The position numbers were made by a program, and so were the translations under genes. The notes beneath the pieces are model-generated. The model did no database searches and was not told the origin of the DNA. It saw only the letters and a list, made by a program, of their open reading frames with translations. A stretch of DNA of 35,178 nt from positions 1-35,178 of the forward strand of contig JACQZH010000006.1 in assembly GCA_016213925.1 (NCBI GenBank), given 5' to 3'. Shown piece by piece: positions 9,129-19,066 of this stretch. The DNA is from Candidatus Omnitrophota bacterium. GTDB lineage: Bacteria > Omnitrophota > Gorgyraeia > B26-G9. How positions within the stretch are numbered: the stretch's first letter is position 1; every line of letters starts with the position of its first letter.

Positions 9129-10115
9129 ATGCCTGAAGACATGAATATTGCTCAATGCAAAGAAATTGTAGAAAGAATAACTAAAGAAATCATACCTTTG
9201 TTTGACCTAGCAATAAAAAACGATTCTGTTCTTTACAAAAACCCTAATTTAAAACAATGCTGGAACGAAAAAAACTGCAAAAAAGAATCATGTCCGGTTT
9301 TTAAAAACGAATCTAACCTGCGCTGCTGGCAGATTGCCGGCACTTACTGCGGAGGAAAAATCCAAGGGTTATTCGCGGAAAAATACGATAACTGCAAAAT
9401 GTGTGAAGTATATAAGAAAGCCTGCCCGACTATTGTTGAAGAACTTGGAGAAAATTTTAACAATCTCATGTACTTAGTGCATAAACAAAAACATATTACA
9501 GCCGACCATGTAAAAAAGATCGATCATCTTAACAAGGAACTGTTTTCCGCGCTTGAGAACCTTGACTTAAAAAACAGAGAAATCCAGGAATTAGTAATAA
9601 CCGATAAGCTTACCGGGCTGTACAACCGTAATTATCTGTTTGCCACATTGGAAGATGAAATTTCACGTTCAATGCGTTATGATTACCAGTTCTCTCTGCT
9701 GATGATGGATCTTGACGACTTTAAAAAAATAAATGATGAATACGGGCACCTGGAAGGAGACAAGATTCTGTCCTTTTTAGGAGAAATGCTGAAAACCAAA
9801 CTGCGTAAAACCGACCGTTCTTTCCGCTACGGCGGAGAAGAATTCGTCATTGTGCTTCCGGAAACAGAAATGACAATAGCTTTTATGGTAGCTGAACGTA
9901 TCCGCGCGGCATTTGAAGCCAAAACCTTTTCCATGCATCACCCTGCAACCTCTAAAGATACCCTGCTCTCTCCCACGCTCAGTATCGGGGTAATCAGTTA
10001 TCAAAAAGGATTATCCATTCAGGACTTACTGGGAAAAGCGGATGAAGCGATGTATAAAGCAAAATCTCTGGGAAAAAACAAAGTCGTACGGCACGACGAA
10101 TTGAGTACGCTATAA
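9129..10115 (+). CDS. Diguanylate cyclase (GGDEF) with N-terminal Cys-rich CW-type domain
   Basis: CWNEKNCKKESCPVF...RCWQIAGTYCGG...CKMCEVYKKACP; GGDEF half has DDFKKINDEYGH, RKTD I-site and RYGGEEF. Confidence 0.92.
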   Translation: MPEDMNIAQCKEIVERITKEIIPLFDLAIKNDSVLYKNPNLKQCWNEKNCKKESCPVFKNESNLRCWQIAGTYCGGKIQGLFAEKYDNCKMCEVYKKACPTIVEELGENFNNLMYLVHKQKHITADHVKKIDHLNKELFSALENLDLKNREIQELVITDKLTGLYNRNYLFATLEDEISRSMRYDYQFSLLMMDLDDFKKINDEYGHLEGDKILSFLGEMLKTKLRKTDRSFRYGGEEFVIVLPETEMTIAFMVAERIRAAFEAKTFSMHHPATSKDTLLSPTLSIGVISYQKGLSIQDLLGKADEAMYKAKSLGKNKVVRHDELSTL

Positions 10116-10152
10116 AAATAGCCCCGGCAAAAACAATTGCCGGGGCTATTTT
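10115..10152. terminator. Strong bidirectional intrinsic terminator
   Basis: AAAATAGCCCCGGCAA - AAACAA - TTGCCGGGGCTATTTT, perfect 16-bp arms, between convergent genes. Confidence 0.92.
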
Positions 10153-10161
10153 ATTTTTTGA

Positions 10162-10362
10162 TTATAATTTTACTACTTTTGAAGCTTGACTTCCTTTTGG
10201 GCCCTGCTGAATTTCAAATTCAACCGCCTGGCCTTCTTCTAGAGATTTATAGCCGTCGCCCTGAATTTCGCTGTGATGCACGAATACGTCAACGCCTGTC
10301 TCAGAAGTAATAAATCCATAACCTTTTTGGTTGCTAAACCATTTTACTGTACCTTTTGCCAT
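10162..10362 (-). CDS. Cold-shock domain protein, CspA family
   Basis: [36 protein letters not shown]1/RNP2; SD AGGAGG. Confidence 0.97.
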   Translation of the reverse strand: MAKGTVKWFSNQKGYGFITSETGVDVFVHHSEIQGDGYKSLEEGQAVEFEIQQGPKGSQASKVVKL

Positions 10363-10414
10363 TACTTACCACACCTCCTGCTTTTTCAGACTATAGTAAA
10401 CAATTTCAGAAACT

Positions 10415-10451
10415 AAAAAAACCACAAGGCAAGTTATTTTCTGCCATGCGG
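10415..10451 (-). promoter_or_regulatory. Terminator-like hairpin plus U7 tract in csp leader (possible attenuator)
   Basis: Minus strand CCGCATGGCAG-AAAATAA-CTTGCCTTGTGG-TTTTTTT, downstream of promoter and upstream of SD. Confidence 0.5.
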
Positions 10452-10487
10452 CTTTATATTTTCTTCCCTTTATTTACTACAGCCATA

Positions 10488-10516
10488 AGTATACACTACC
10501 TTCACGGTTCTGTCAA
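10488..10516 (-). promoter_or_regulatory. Near-consensus sigma70 promoter for csp gene
   Basis: TTGACA - 17 nt - TATACT, about 119 nt leader. Confidence 0.85.
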
Positions 10517-10531
10517 CTAAATAAAGTCAAA

Positions 10532-12241
10532 CTAATTTTCCTTCCTATAAATACTTAAGCATACCGGTTTATCAGGTAAGATATTGTATTGCAGCGCCTC
10601 CTGAAAAATAAAATCAGCTTCCGCTGAGTCATAGTTTTTAAGTTCATATCCCTGAAGGAATAACTGGCCGGCGCAATCCTGCTGAAACGGGCAAGGAAAA
10701 CCAGTTTGCGCAAAAAAATTATTGATTTGACATTCCAAGTATTTACTTTGCGGCCAGAATTCATGCGGCTGTATATCGGCAATAATCAAATACCTCATCT
10801 GCGATAAAAACTCAAGAAACATGCCGGGATTAGAAAAAAAATCAATAACTTGAGGCGTTGCATTGCATTCTAAAATCAATATCGATATCAAGCGGGTATA
10901 CAGGCTAACCTGCGCAGGCTCTGATCCAAAGGACAACACCCCGATCTTCTCCCGGGAATCATTAAAACAGGAAAATAATTTTTTAGCCTGTTCTTGTTTG
11001 GAAAATTCGCAGTATATGCTGTGGCCTAAACCATTAACGCTATTCAAGTATGTCACTGAAGCCATCCTAACCTTGCCTTGATAAATCAAAAATAAGGATG
11101 CCATGATAACTCCGCTAACACATATGCGTTTGATAATTTTATGCGGTATTTTCAGCAATGCTACCGCGCTACGCAGCGCAATCGCAGGCAATACCGCAAA
11201 AACATAACTTCCCTGTAAAAAGTAGAACCTTTCCTGCCCGGGCCGGATACTGTGCAGGCTTGAAAAAGCATTGAATTTCTCTGTTATAACAAGAATCAGC
11301 GCAAGCAGAATAAACGGACTAAACACCCATAAATAGACATATTTTTTTCCTGCCCAGCGCTGCATTAAAGATAAGCTTAACGCCGCAATAGCAATACACC
11401 CTCCAAATAAACCCGTGCCTTCTAGAGCCGCCGCCCTAATAAACCATCCCACTAATTGAAAAAAGTTAAGCGATTCAAAAAAAGCAATATTTACCACCGC
11501 GCCAAGTGAATGCATTATAGCCGGTTTATTGCAGTAATACGGCAGAAAAATAATCCCTGCTAATATTAACGAAATAAAAAAGTTTTTTTGTTTTTTAGTA
11601 TTACGAAACTTGATCATCCTCCCTAGCGCATACACAAGCGGGCCAAGCAGAAATACTATCAGAAATTGCCTAGTTAACATCAAAAAACCTAAAGCAATAC
11701 CAAATGCTATCGAGCTTTTTCTATCGGTAAAACCGCGGCTGAATAAAAACATTGCCGCTGCCAGCATTACCATTGCCAATGAAGCCATCTCAAGGTTAAA
11801 CTGGTAAAGCGCTGAATTAACTGCCGGATAACTGGATAAAAGCAGCGCTGATAAAAATCCGCTTCCCTCGCATATTTTTTCTCCCGCATAATAAATGCTT
11901 AAGCACAATACAATATAAAATAAAGCGCTATTCAAAAGAATAACCCGCGCACTAAAAAAACCAAGTCCTATTTTCAATACAGCTGCGCAAATATAATAAA
12001 GCGGCGGATAAGTATGCACCCTATCCATGAAATGGCTCAGCCACATCCCTTCACCTGATTTTATTTCCCGGATAAGGCAATAAGCATTATGCAAATGCTG
12101 ATTAACTGCTTTACCCTGCGGAAGAGGTTTATGCTTAAGCCAAAAACAAACACTTAAAAACTGAACCGCAATCATTAAAAGTAAAAACCAAACCAAATAT
12201 TTGCTTAACTTTTTTTGTTTTTGAATATTACCATAAACCAT
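10532..12241 (-). CDS. Glycosyltransferase family 39/ArnT-like multi-pass membrane protein
   Basis: Many TM segments, early luminal HAYCLIREI and DRVHTYPPLYY motifs. Confidence 0.7.
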   Translation of the reverse strand: MVYGNIQKQKKLSKYLVWFLLLMIAVQFLSVCFWLKHKPLPQGKAVNQHLHNAYCLIREIKSGEGMWLSHFMDRVHTYPPLYYICAAVLKIGLGFFSARVILLNSALFYIVLCLSIYYAGEKICEGSGFLSALLLSSYPAVNSALYQFNLEMASLAMVMLAAAMFLFSRGFTDRKSSIAFGIALGFLMLTRQFLIVFLLGPLVYALGRMIKFRNTKKQKNFFISLILAGIIFLPYYCNKPAIMHSLGAVVNIAFFESLNFFQLVGWFIRAAALEGTGLFGGCIAIAALSLSLMQRWAGKKYVYLWVFSPFILLALILVITEKFNAFSSLHSIRPGQERFYFLQGSYVFAVLPAIALRSAVALLKIPHKIIKRICVSGVIMASLFLIYQGKVRMASVTYLNSVNGLGHSIYCEFSKQEQAKKLFSCFNDSREKIGVLSFGSEPAQVSLYTRLISILILECNATPQVIDFFSNPGMFLEFLSQMRYLIIADIQPHEFWPQSKYLECQINNFFAQTGFPCPFQQDCAGQLFLQGYELKNYDSAEADFIFQEALQYNILPDKPVCLSIYRKEN

Positions 12242-12314
12242 ATATTATCCTATCAGCTTTTACGTTAATCGTCATTTTATCATAAACTTACCGTTGCCGT
12301 AAAAAAAATAATCA

Positions 12315-12406
12315 TTACCGGTAACTACCTTGTTTTTTAGAAAAATTTTTCTGATTCCGGAAAAACTTTTCCGCGTTTTCGCGGGGGAAAATTTCCCCCG
12401 CGAAAA
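12315..12406. repeat. Cluster of palindromes in divergent intergenic region
   Basis: TTACCGGTAA; AGAAAAATTTTTCT; CGGAAAA-AC-TTTTCCG; TTTTCGCGGGGGAAA-A-TTTCCCCCGCGAAAA. Confidence 0.9.
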
Positions 12407-12544
12407 ATAAAAAATCAAAGCCTTATTTTTTGCTCTTAGAAAGTTATGTTTGCTAAAAATTACTATGACTTTATTTTTTGGCACATATATTGCTTTATTA
12501 ATTTAAACAAGGCTTACAACAACTTTTAACCCAAAGGACTGCGC

Positions 12545-12868
12545 ATGACGAAAAACCTCATTACTCTAACATTGCTTTCAAGCCTGTTTATCGGATTAAC
12601 CGGATGCGCCAGCTTAAACGCCAGGATAAACCGTATTTCAATCAACATGCACAAAGACGAAGTACGCGCGCTGATGGGAAATAATTTTAAAGCATTGGCA
12701 TCCAAAGTAGACAAGGAAGGCAGAGTGCTTGACCTTTGGGAAATCTATGACGAAAAAACGAAAAAACAATATGTAATTTATTTTTTAAATAACAGGGTTT
12801 CGCAATGGGGCAATAAAGAAGAATTGCAGAATTTTCCGGAACTTCATTCATCTAAATTAAACCCTTAA
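12545..12868 (+). CDS. Small lipoprotein (SmpA/BamE-like fold possible)
   Basis: Lipobox LTGCAS; SINMHKDEVRALMG; SD AAAGGA. Confidence 0.7.
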   Translation: MTKNLITLTLLSSLFIGLTGCASLNARINRISINMHKDEVRALMGNNFKALASKVDKEGRVLDLWEIYDEKTKKQYVIYFLNNRVSQWGNKEELQNFPELHSSKLNP

Positions 12869-12896
12869 TTTTTCAGACTAACACTCTCTTCTCCTT

Positions 12897-12928
12897 AAAA
12901 AACCTCTTGCTTTGGCAAGAGGTTTTTT
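12897..12928. terminator. Bidirectional intrinsic terminator
   Basis: AAAAAACCTCTTGC-TTTG-GCAAGAGGTTTTTT between convergent genes. Confidence 0.93.
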
Positions 12929-12950
12929 AATCACCAGGGCTTAAAATCAA

Positions 12951-14531
12951 CTATTTTTTCGAACGGCTTTCTTTAGCTTTTTCTATAACCAGGCTTGAAT
13001 CCTTTTTTCTTCCCCGGAAATAAGAAAGCACCATTTCCGCCTCATGAAAAGGCAGGCTGACAAAAGAAAATCTTTCAAGAATCTGAACATCCCTGATTTT
13101 TTCCTCCCGCACGTTACATTTATCCCTGATAATTTGAGTTAATTTTTTATTGGTTAATCCGTCTTGTTTGCCCTGGCTGACAAAAAGCCTGGTTTTGCCT
13201 TTATTATCTACTCCGGAATCTTTGATCTGGGAATAGCTTTTTTCATCAAGCTCTCCACCGAAAGAACACTGCAAAAGCGCGCAGATAACATCTTGGGCTT
13301 CGTTATCTTTCAACAAATCTTCCGCCATTTCAATAAATTCCGGCTGGGGCCCGGATTTTATAATTTCTTCAAGCCGCGACTTAATCCTTAACTTCTTACT
13401 TTTAATAACTTCATCTATCCTTGGCAGCCTTGCCCTGCGGATATCGGTTTTTGCAACTCTGCTGATATATTGAAGCTTTCGGTATTCCTGCGGCGTAATA
13501 AAGGTTATGGCATTTCCGGTTTTTCCGGCGCGGCCGGTCCGTCCAACGCGATGCACATATGACTGCGGGTCATGCGGAAGAGAATAATTAATCACATGCG
13601 TAAGATCCTGAACATCTATGCCGCGTGCCGCCACATCCGTAGCCACAAGCACGTTTACCAGTTGTTTTTTGAATTTATTCAAAATCTTTTCTCTTACATT
13701 CTGGGCCATATCTCCGTGCAAAGCATCGGCATCATAGCCGCGTTCCATTAAATGTGCTGCAACAGTATCTACATCTATCTTTGTCCGGCAGAAAACAAGG
13801 CCGAAAAACTCCTCTTCAATATCGATAATCCGGCAGAGCGCTTCGAATTTATTAGCTTCGCTGACCTCAAAATATATCTGATCAGTCTGGCTGACCGTAA
13901 GCTGGCCTTTTGTTACCTTAAAAATCTCATGTTCTTTCATGTATTTTTTCGCGATATCCATTATTTCCTGCGGCATCGTAGCGGAAAACAGCAGCGTTCT
14001 TTTTGCCGGATTCGTGCTTTTCATGATTTCGCTTACATCCTCAAAAAACCCCATATTCAGCATTTCATCCGCCTCATCAAGGACAAGAAAAGAAATCGCG
14101 TCAAGCCGTAATGTGCGGCGGTGAAGATGGTCAAGTATCCTTCCCGGAGTCCCGACTACGATATCAACTCCCTTGCGCAGGCTTCTTAACTGCAATTCCA
14201 TAGATTGGCCCCCGTAAATCGGCACAATCGTCAATTCTTTTTTACCTTTCAAGGAATATATCTCTTCAGCAACCTGAATTGCCAGCTCACGCGTAGGAGT
14301 AAGCACAAGCACCTGGACTGTTTTCGCTTTCCTTTGAATAAGTTCAATGATCGGAAGGCCGAATGCCGCGGTTTTCCCGGTTCCGGTCTGCGCTTGCCCG
14401 ACTATATCTTTTGTCCCGGTAAGCATTGCCGGAATTGTTTTCTCCTGAATAGGAGTCGGTGTTTCAAATCCTTTTAGCTCCAGCACCTTAAGCGTTTCAG
14501 GGGAAAGGCCTAGGTTTTCAAATGATTTCAT
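12951..14531 (-). CDS. DEAD-box RNA helicase with DbpA-type C-terminal RNA-binding domain
   Basis: AQTGTGKTAAF, PTRELA, TPGR, DEAD, SAT, HRVGRTGRAG. Confidence 0.95.
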   Translation of the reverse strand: MKSFENLGLSPETLKVLELKGFETPTPIQEKTIPAMLTGTKDIVGQAQTGTGKTAAFGLPIIELIQRKAKTVQVLVLTPTRELAIQVAEEIYSLKGKKELTIVPIYGGQSMELQLRSLRKGVDIVVGTPGRILDHLHRRTLRLDAISFLVLDEADEMLNMGFFEDVSEIMKSTNPAKRTLLFSATMPQEIMDIAKKYMKEHEIFKVTKGQLTVSQTDQIYFEVSEANKFEALCRIIDIEEEFFGLVFCRTKIDVDTVAAHLMERGYDADALHGDMAQNVREKILNKFKKQLVNVLVATDVAARGIDVQDLTHVINYSLPHDPQSYVHRVGRTGRAGKTGNAITFITPQEYRKLQYISRVAKTDIRRARLPRIDEVIKSKKLRIKSRLEEIIKSGPQPEFIEMAEDLLKDNEAQDVICALLQCSFGGELDEKSYSQIKDSGVDNKGKTRLFVSQGKQDGLTNKKLTQIIRDKCNVREEKIRDVQILERFSFVSLPFHEAEMVLSYFRGRKKDSSLVIEKAKESRSKK

Positions 14532-14667
14532 CTGATTATCCGCTTTCTTTTGTTTTTATAGCATTTGTTTAGTTATTATCTCAATCTTAATTTCTATTAT
14601 AACAGCAAGCCTCGCCTAAAAAAACCAAAAATAAAAAATAAATCCGGATTGACGAAACGCTGGTTTT

Positions 14668-15858
14668 ATGAAAAAATACTATTCATTAACCATGGATAAA
14701 GACGTTCTCATCATCGGAGCCGGCGCTGCCGGGCTAATCTGCGCTATTGAAGCCGGCAGGCGGAAGCGTTCTGTAGTAATATTAGAACATAACCGCGATA
14801 TCGGCCGCAAATTAAGTATTTGCGGCGGAGGCCGTTGTAATTTTACTAATATTAATATCGGGCCGGAACACTATATTTCCCAAAACCCTCATTTTCTAAA
14901 ATCTGCTTTATCGCGTTACAGGCCCGAAAATTTCTGCGGCTTATTAAAAAAACATGCCGTATCTTACCATGAAAAAAAATTCGGCCAGCTTTTTTGCGAT
15001 AATTCCGCGAAAGAAATAATCGGCATGTTTATCAAGGAATGCCGTTACGCGCATGTTTCCATCTTAAGCGGAATAAAAATAAACAGCCTTAAAAAAAACC
15101 ATGTTTTTACCGTTTCCACTAATAAAGGCGTGTTCACAGGCAAAAGCCTTGTTATCGCAACCGGCGGCCTTTCCATGCCCTCTGTCGGAGCAACTGATTT
15201 AGGATACCGGATTGCCCGCCAGTTTGGTTTAAAAATTACCCCTGTTAAACCAGGCCTTGTTCCGCTTATTTGGGATAGTAAAAATAAAAAAATATTTTCC
15301 GCTCTTTGCGGTGTTTCGGTCAAAGCAAAGGCCAGCTTTAAAAAAATCAGTTTTACGGATAACCTGTTATTCACGCACAAAGGCCTTAGCGGGCCGGCAA
15401 TACTGCAAATATCTTCATATTTAACCCCCGGCGACGAGATTTGTCTGGATTTTATTCCCGAGTTAAACTTTATTGAAATTTTTAAAAATCATTCTCAAGA
15501 TAAAATAAAGCTGAAAAATATTCTAAAGGATATTTTGCCGCAACGCCTTGTCGAAGTTCTCGCAAGGCATTTTCCTGCGGAAAAACCTGTGTCTTCCTAC
15601 ACTCCAGATGAACTAAAAAAAATCGAACATATTCTTCGCGCCTGGAAAGTTATCTCTAACAAAACGCAAGGCTACGAAAAAGCCGAGGTTACCATAGGCG
15701 GCGTTGACACAAGCGAATTGTCTTCAAAAACAATGGAATCAAAAAAAGTCCCCGGCCTTTATTTTATCGGAGAAGTATTGGATGTCAGCGGGCATTTAGG
15801 CGGCTACAACCTGCACTGGGCCTGGGCCAGCGGATTCACTGCCGGCCAATATGCCTGA
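14668..15858 (+). CDS. HI0933/YhiN-family NAD(P)/FAD-dependent oxidoreductase; start may be MDKDVLIIG
   Basis: DVLIIGAGAAGLICAIEAGRR, GGGRCNFTN, ATGGLSMPSVGATDLGYRIA, GEVLDVSGHLGGYNLHWAWASGF. Confidence 0.93.
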   Translation: MKKYYSLTMDKDVLIIGAGAAGLICAIEAGRRKRSVVILEHNRDIGRKLSICGGGRCNFTNINIGPEHYISQNPHFLKSALSRYRPENFCGLLKKHAVSYHEKKFGQLFCDNSAKEIIGMFIKECRYAHVSILSGIKINSLKKNHVFTVSTNKGVFTGKSLVIATGGLSMPSVGATDLGYRIARQFGLKITPVKPGLVPLIWDSKNKKIFSALCGVSVKAKASFKKISFTDNLLFTHKGLSGPAILQISSYLTPGDEICLDFIPELNFIEIFKNHSQDKIKLKNILKDILPQRLVEVLARHFPAEKPVSSYTPDELKKIEHILRAWKVISNKTQGYEKAEVTIGGVDTSELSSKTMESKKVPGLYFIGEVLDVSGHLGGYNLHWAWASGFTAGQYA

Positions 15859-15866
15859 TTTTCACG

Positions 15867-17186
15867 CTAAACACGAATGAACAAAAAATATCTTAACCAG
15901 ATATATACGCAACTAATGAGCACTGACTGCATCATCAAGGGAAGCCCATATTTTAAGAAACTTAAAAAAGTTATCGGATATTTATTGCGTTCGCCGATTT
16001 TTGCCATAACCAGGTTCGCTGATGCTCCGATCAATGTCCCGTTTCCTCCAAGACAGGCGCCTAAAGCAAGCGACCACCATAGCGGCGCGGTAATTTGCGC
16101 GTTCAACTGCGCCTGCCCCAATCCGGAATAATACGAAGAAAGTTTTTCTATCACTTCCTTGATCATCGGAATCATTGTGATAACAAACGGAATATTATCC
16201 AGTAAAGAAGATAGCACCGCGCTGCCGGCCAGAATCATCATGCATAATAACAATACATTCGTACCGCCAACCTTGATTATCCACTGCGCTATCAACGAAA
16301 TCACGCCGGTATATTCCAAACCGGCAACAATCATAAATAACCCGATAAAGAAAAACACCAGCCCCCATTCCACGCGCATCAAAGTCATATCTACCTCTGA
16401 ACGGCATACGGCAACCATGATCATGCTTCCGCAAAGAGCGATAATTCCCGGCTCAAGGCCGGTGATAGTGTGGGTAAAAAAGCCGGCCAATATCGCTCCT
16501 AATACCCAGAGAGCGTAACGCATTCTTTTTTTATCAATAATCGCCAGATCAGGCAGAGCCTGCGTTATCCTAGACTTTATCTCCTTTGGAACATGCCACT
16601 TCTTCCGAAACAGCATATATACCGTTGCTAAAAATACCAGGAACACTATTGTTATTACCGGAGTTAAGTTAAAAAGAAAATCATTAAAAGATAATCCAGC
16701 CTGTAAGCCGATTAGAATATTCGGCGGGTCTCCGATCAATGTTGCCGTTCCGCCGATATTTGACGCGATAGCTTCAAGGATTAAAAAAGGCGTCGGAGAT
16801 ATTTCCAGTATTTCCATAACCAAAATAGTTATCGGAGCAATCAGAATAATCGTTGTCACATTATCAAGGAACGCTGAAAGCACAACTGTCACGCTTAAAA
16901 ACAAGATCAGGATCATCATCGGATTTCCTCTCGCCAGTTTCGCGACACTGATCGCGACCCATTCAAAAAATCCGGTCTTTGATAAAACATGCACACAGGT
17001 CATCATCCCGACAAGAAGAAATATCACGTTTAAATCCACTGCCCTAACCGCTGTTTCAAAAGGAACCAGCCGCAGCAAAAGCATTATCGATGCCCCGACT
17101 ACAACGATAATCGTTTTCTCGATTTTTTCCATAACAATAAACGCGTAAACAATAACAAAAATTAAACTTGCCAATATCCCTTGCAT
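15867..17186 (-). CDS. ArsB/NhaD-superfamily (SLC13-type) ion transporter
   Basis: SAFLDNVTTIILIAPIT, ASNIGGTATLIGDPPNILIG, second half SLLDNIPFVITMIPMI and CLGGNGTLIGASANLVM. Confidence 0.9.
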   Translation of the reverse strand: MQGILASLIFVIVYAFIVMEKIEKTIIVVVGASIMLLLRLVPFETAVRAVDLNVIFLLVGMMTCVHVLSKTGFFEWVAISVAKLARGNPMMILILFLSVTVVLSAFLDNVTTIILIAPITILVMEILEISPTPFLILEAIASNIGGTATLIGDPPNILIGLQAGLSFNDFLFNLTPVITIVFLVFLATVYMLFRKKWHVPKEIKSRITQALPDLAIIDKKRMRYALWVLGAILAGFFTHTITGLEPGIIALCGSMIMVAVCRSEVDMTLMRVEWGLVFFFIGLFMIVAGLEYTGVISLIAQWIIKVGGTNVLLLCMMILAGSAVLSSLLDNIPFVITMIPMIKEVIEKLSSYYSGLGQAQLNAQITAPLWWSLALGACLGGNGTLIGASANLVMAKIGERNKYPITFLSFLKYGLPLMMQSVLISCVYIWLRYFLFIRV

Positions 17187-17204
17187 ATTATAAGTATCCT
17201 TCTT

Positions 17205-18125
17205 TTAAAAAAATAATATTTTATCTATAATGCTAAACCTGTCAATTTCCCCGACAAGCTTGCCGTCATCAACAACAAAAAGCTTCGACTGATTTTTTAC
17301 CGCCAGCTCAAACACTATTTCCAGTAAAGTCGCGTCCTTGGAGATTACCGTAGTATCCTTAACAACAATATCCCTGGCTTTAAGTTCTTTTTTTATCTTA
17401 AAATATTTTTCAAACGGGTCAATATGCCTGACAAAAGATACTGTGTTCAGATGTTTAAAAAACTCCGGAATCCCATGGAGAAAAATTTCTGAACACGCAA
17501 TTTGCCCGCAAATCCTGCCCTCGCTATCTATTACCGGAACAATGTCTAAATGGCTCAAATGCATAATACGCGTTACATCCTCAACCGAGGAGTCCATTTT
17601 AACAGAGGCTTTTACCGGCCTCATTATATCGCCGGCGCGGATTGTCTTAGTCGCGTTAAGGTTATGTTCTTTAAATTTTTCGCTGATCTGGCCCGCGCTC
17701 ATACCGTTAAATAATGTGTCAATATACTTTGTTTCATTTAAGAAACGGATAATCGCTGACATCGTCTGAAGAATAATATACGGTTCTTCTGTCGAAGAAA
17801 TCATCAAGCATATAAAATTTACCGGTAAACCGTCAAGGCTGTTAAAATCGATATTTTTTTTGTTTATCCCGATAACAACAACAAATTTCTCCCAGCCTTT
17901 AATCCGGGCATGCGGAAATGCCACTCTTTGCCCAAGCCCTGTTGTCTGCATTTTCTCCCTGGCCATAACTTCTTCCAAAGCTTTTTCAAAAGAAATTTTT
18001 CCCGCGAAAACATCCTTTTTCTTAAAAACCTTCTCCACAAGAACGCGGATAGCACCCTCTTTATTCGCCGCGTCAAGATTGGCTGCGATCAGTTCCGGCA
18101 TTACATACTGGCTAATATCAATCAT
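17205..18125 (-). CDS. PTS EIIA (Ntr/fructose-type) domain fused to CBS pair
   Basis: TTGLGQRVAFPHARI; AGDIMRPVKASVKMDSSVEDVTRIM and ARDIVVKDTTVISKDATLLEIV. Confidence 0.88.
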   Translation of the reverse strand: MIDISQYVMPELIAANLDAANKEGAIRVLVEKVFKKKDVFAGKISFEKALEEVMAREKMQTTGLGQRVAFPHARIKGWEKFVVVIGINKKNIDFNSLDGLPVNFICLMISSTEEPYIILQTMSAIIRFLNETKYIDTLFNGMSAGQISEKFKEHNLNATKTIRAGDIMRPVKASVKMDSSVEDVTRIMHLSHLDIVPVIDSEGRICGQIACSEIFLHGIPEFFKHLNTVSFVRHIDPFEKYFKIKKELKARDIVVKDTTVISKDATLLEIVFELAVKNQSKLFVVDDGKLVGEIDRFSIIDKILFF

Positions 18126-18268
18126 TGTTTATTTCCCCTCTTCAGTAATATACTTTCAAAAAAAGCACTGCTTGATATTTTACAGCAGCGCTATTAATTT
18201 ACATGCATTTTTACGCTTTATAATAAATAGTATTTTACCGCTTACATTCTGATTAAATAAAAAATTTT

Positions 18269-19066
18269 TTAGCATTTCGCGCTGCCCATCAACTTTAATA
18301 ACCCATCAAGAATAGTTAATGGGTGCGGCGGGCACCCGGGGATATAAAGATCAACCGGAATAAGCGAATCTACTCCGTCATTGGTTTGCTCATGCCCGAT
18401 ATACGGCCCGCCAGATATTGCGCATGCCCCGACAGCAATAACAAGTTTAGGCGACGGTACTGCTTTATATGTTTTTTCAAGCGCTAACCGCATATTTTTT
18501 GTAACCGGGCCGGTTACTACGATTCCATCCGCATGGCGGGGCGAAGCAACAAACTGAATACCAAACCGGCCAAGGTCAAAACCAACTGTATTCAAAACAT
18601 TTATATCAAGTTCGCAGGCATTGCATCCGCCGGCGCTCACCTGACGTAATTTCAATGACCGTCCAAAGATATGTTTTATTCTTTTTTTAACCTCTCTGCT
18701 ATTTTGTTCCGGTTTATTTGAAATTATCAGGCCTTTTCTTTCTTTTACCGCCAAGCGATATTCTCGTGTAAAAGTTATTGCCTTATCTGCACAGATTCTT
18801 TGGCATTCTCCGCAAAAAAGGCATCGTCCCAGGTCAAGCAAAAGGCCATCTCCTTCTATGCCGACCGCTCCCGTAGGACAAATAATTTTGCACTTCTGGC
18901 AATCCTCTTTAGAAATATTAGGCCGCACACAAGGCCTGCCTAAAAACCTTTCCGGCAAAGATTCATTTTTTACAGGCAAAGGCATCGTCCTATAGCCTTG
19001 TTTTAATCTCGCAAATAATGTTTTGATCATATCAATCCTAATTTTCCTTAAAGATCGTGGCCGCAA
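18269..19066 (-). CDS. Fused 2[4Fe-4S] ferredoxin and NuoB/HyfI-type small subunit of hydrogenase-like complex
   Basis: CQKCKIICP and CLFCGECQRIC; SAGGCNACELD, GACAISGG, GCPPHP. Confidence 0.9.
   Translation of the reverse strand: MRPRSLRKIRIDMIKTLFARLKQGYRTMPLPVKNESLPERFLGRPCVRPNISKEDCQKCKIICPTGAVGIEGDGLLLDLGRCLFCGECQRICADKAITFTREYRLAVKERKGLIISNKPEQNSREVKKRIKHIFGRSLKLRQVSAGGCNACELDINVLNTVGFDLGRFGIQFVASPRHADGIVVTGPVTKNMRLALEKTYKAVPSPKLVIAVGACAISGGPYIGHEQTNDGVDSLIPVDLYIPGCPPHPLTILDGLLKLMGSAKC

Noticed and set aside
12376-12406. Long palindrome as an intrinsic terminator
   Set aside because: Neither strand has a U-tract after the stem; the 3' flank is A-rich
12272-12484. 70-aa minus-strand ORF
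   Set aside because: It runs across the palindrome cluster, with low-complexity Lys/Phe-rich translation and no recognisable domain
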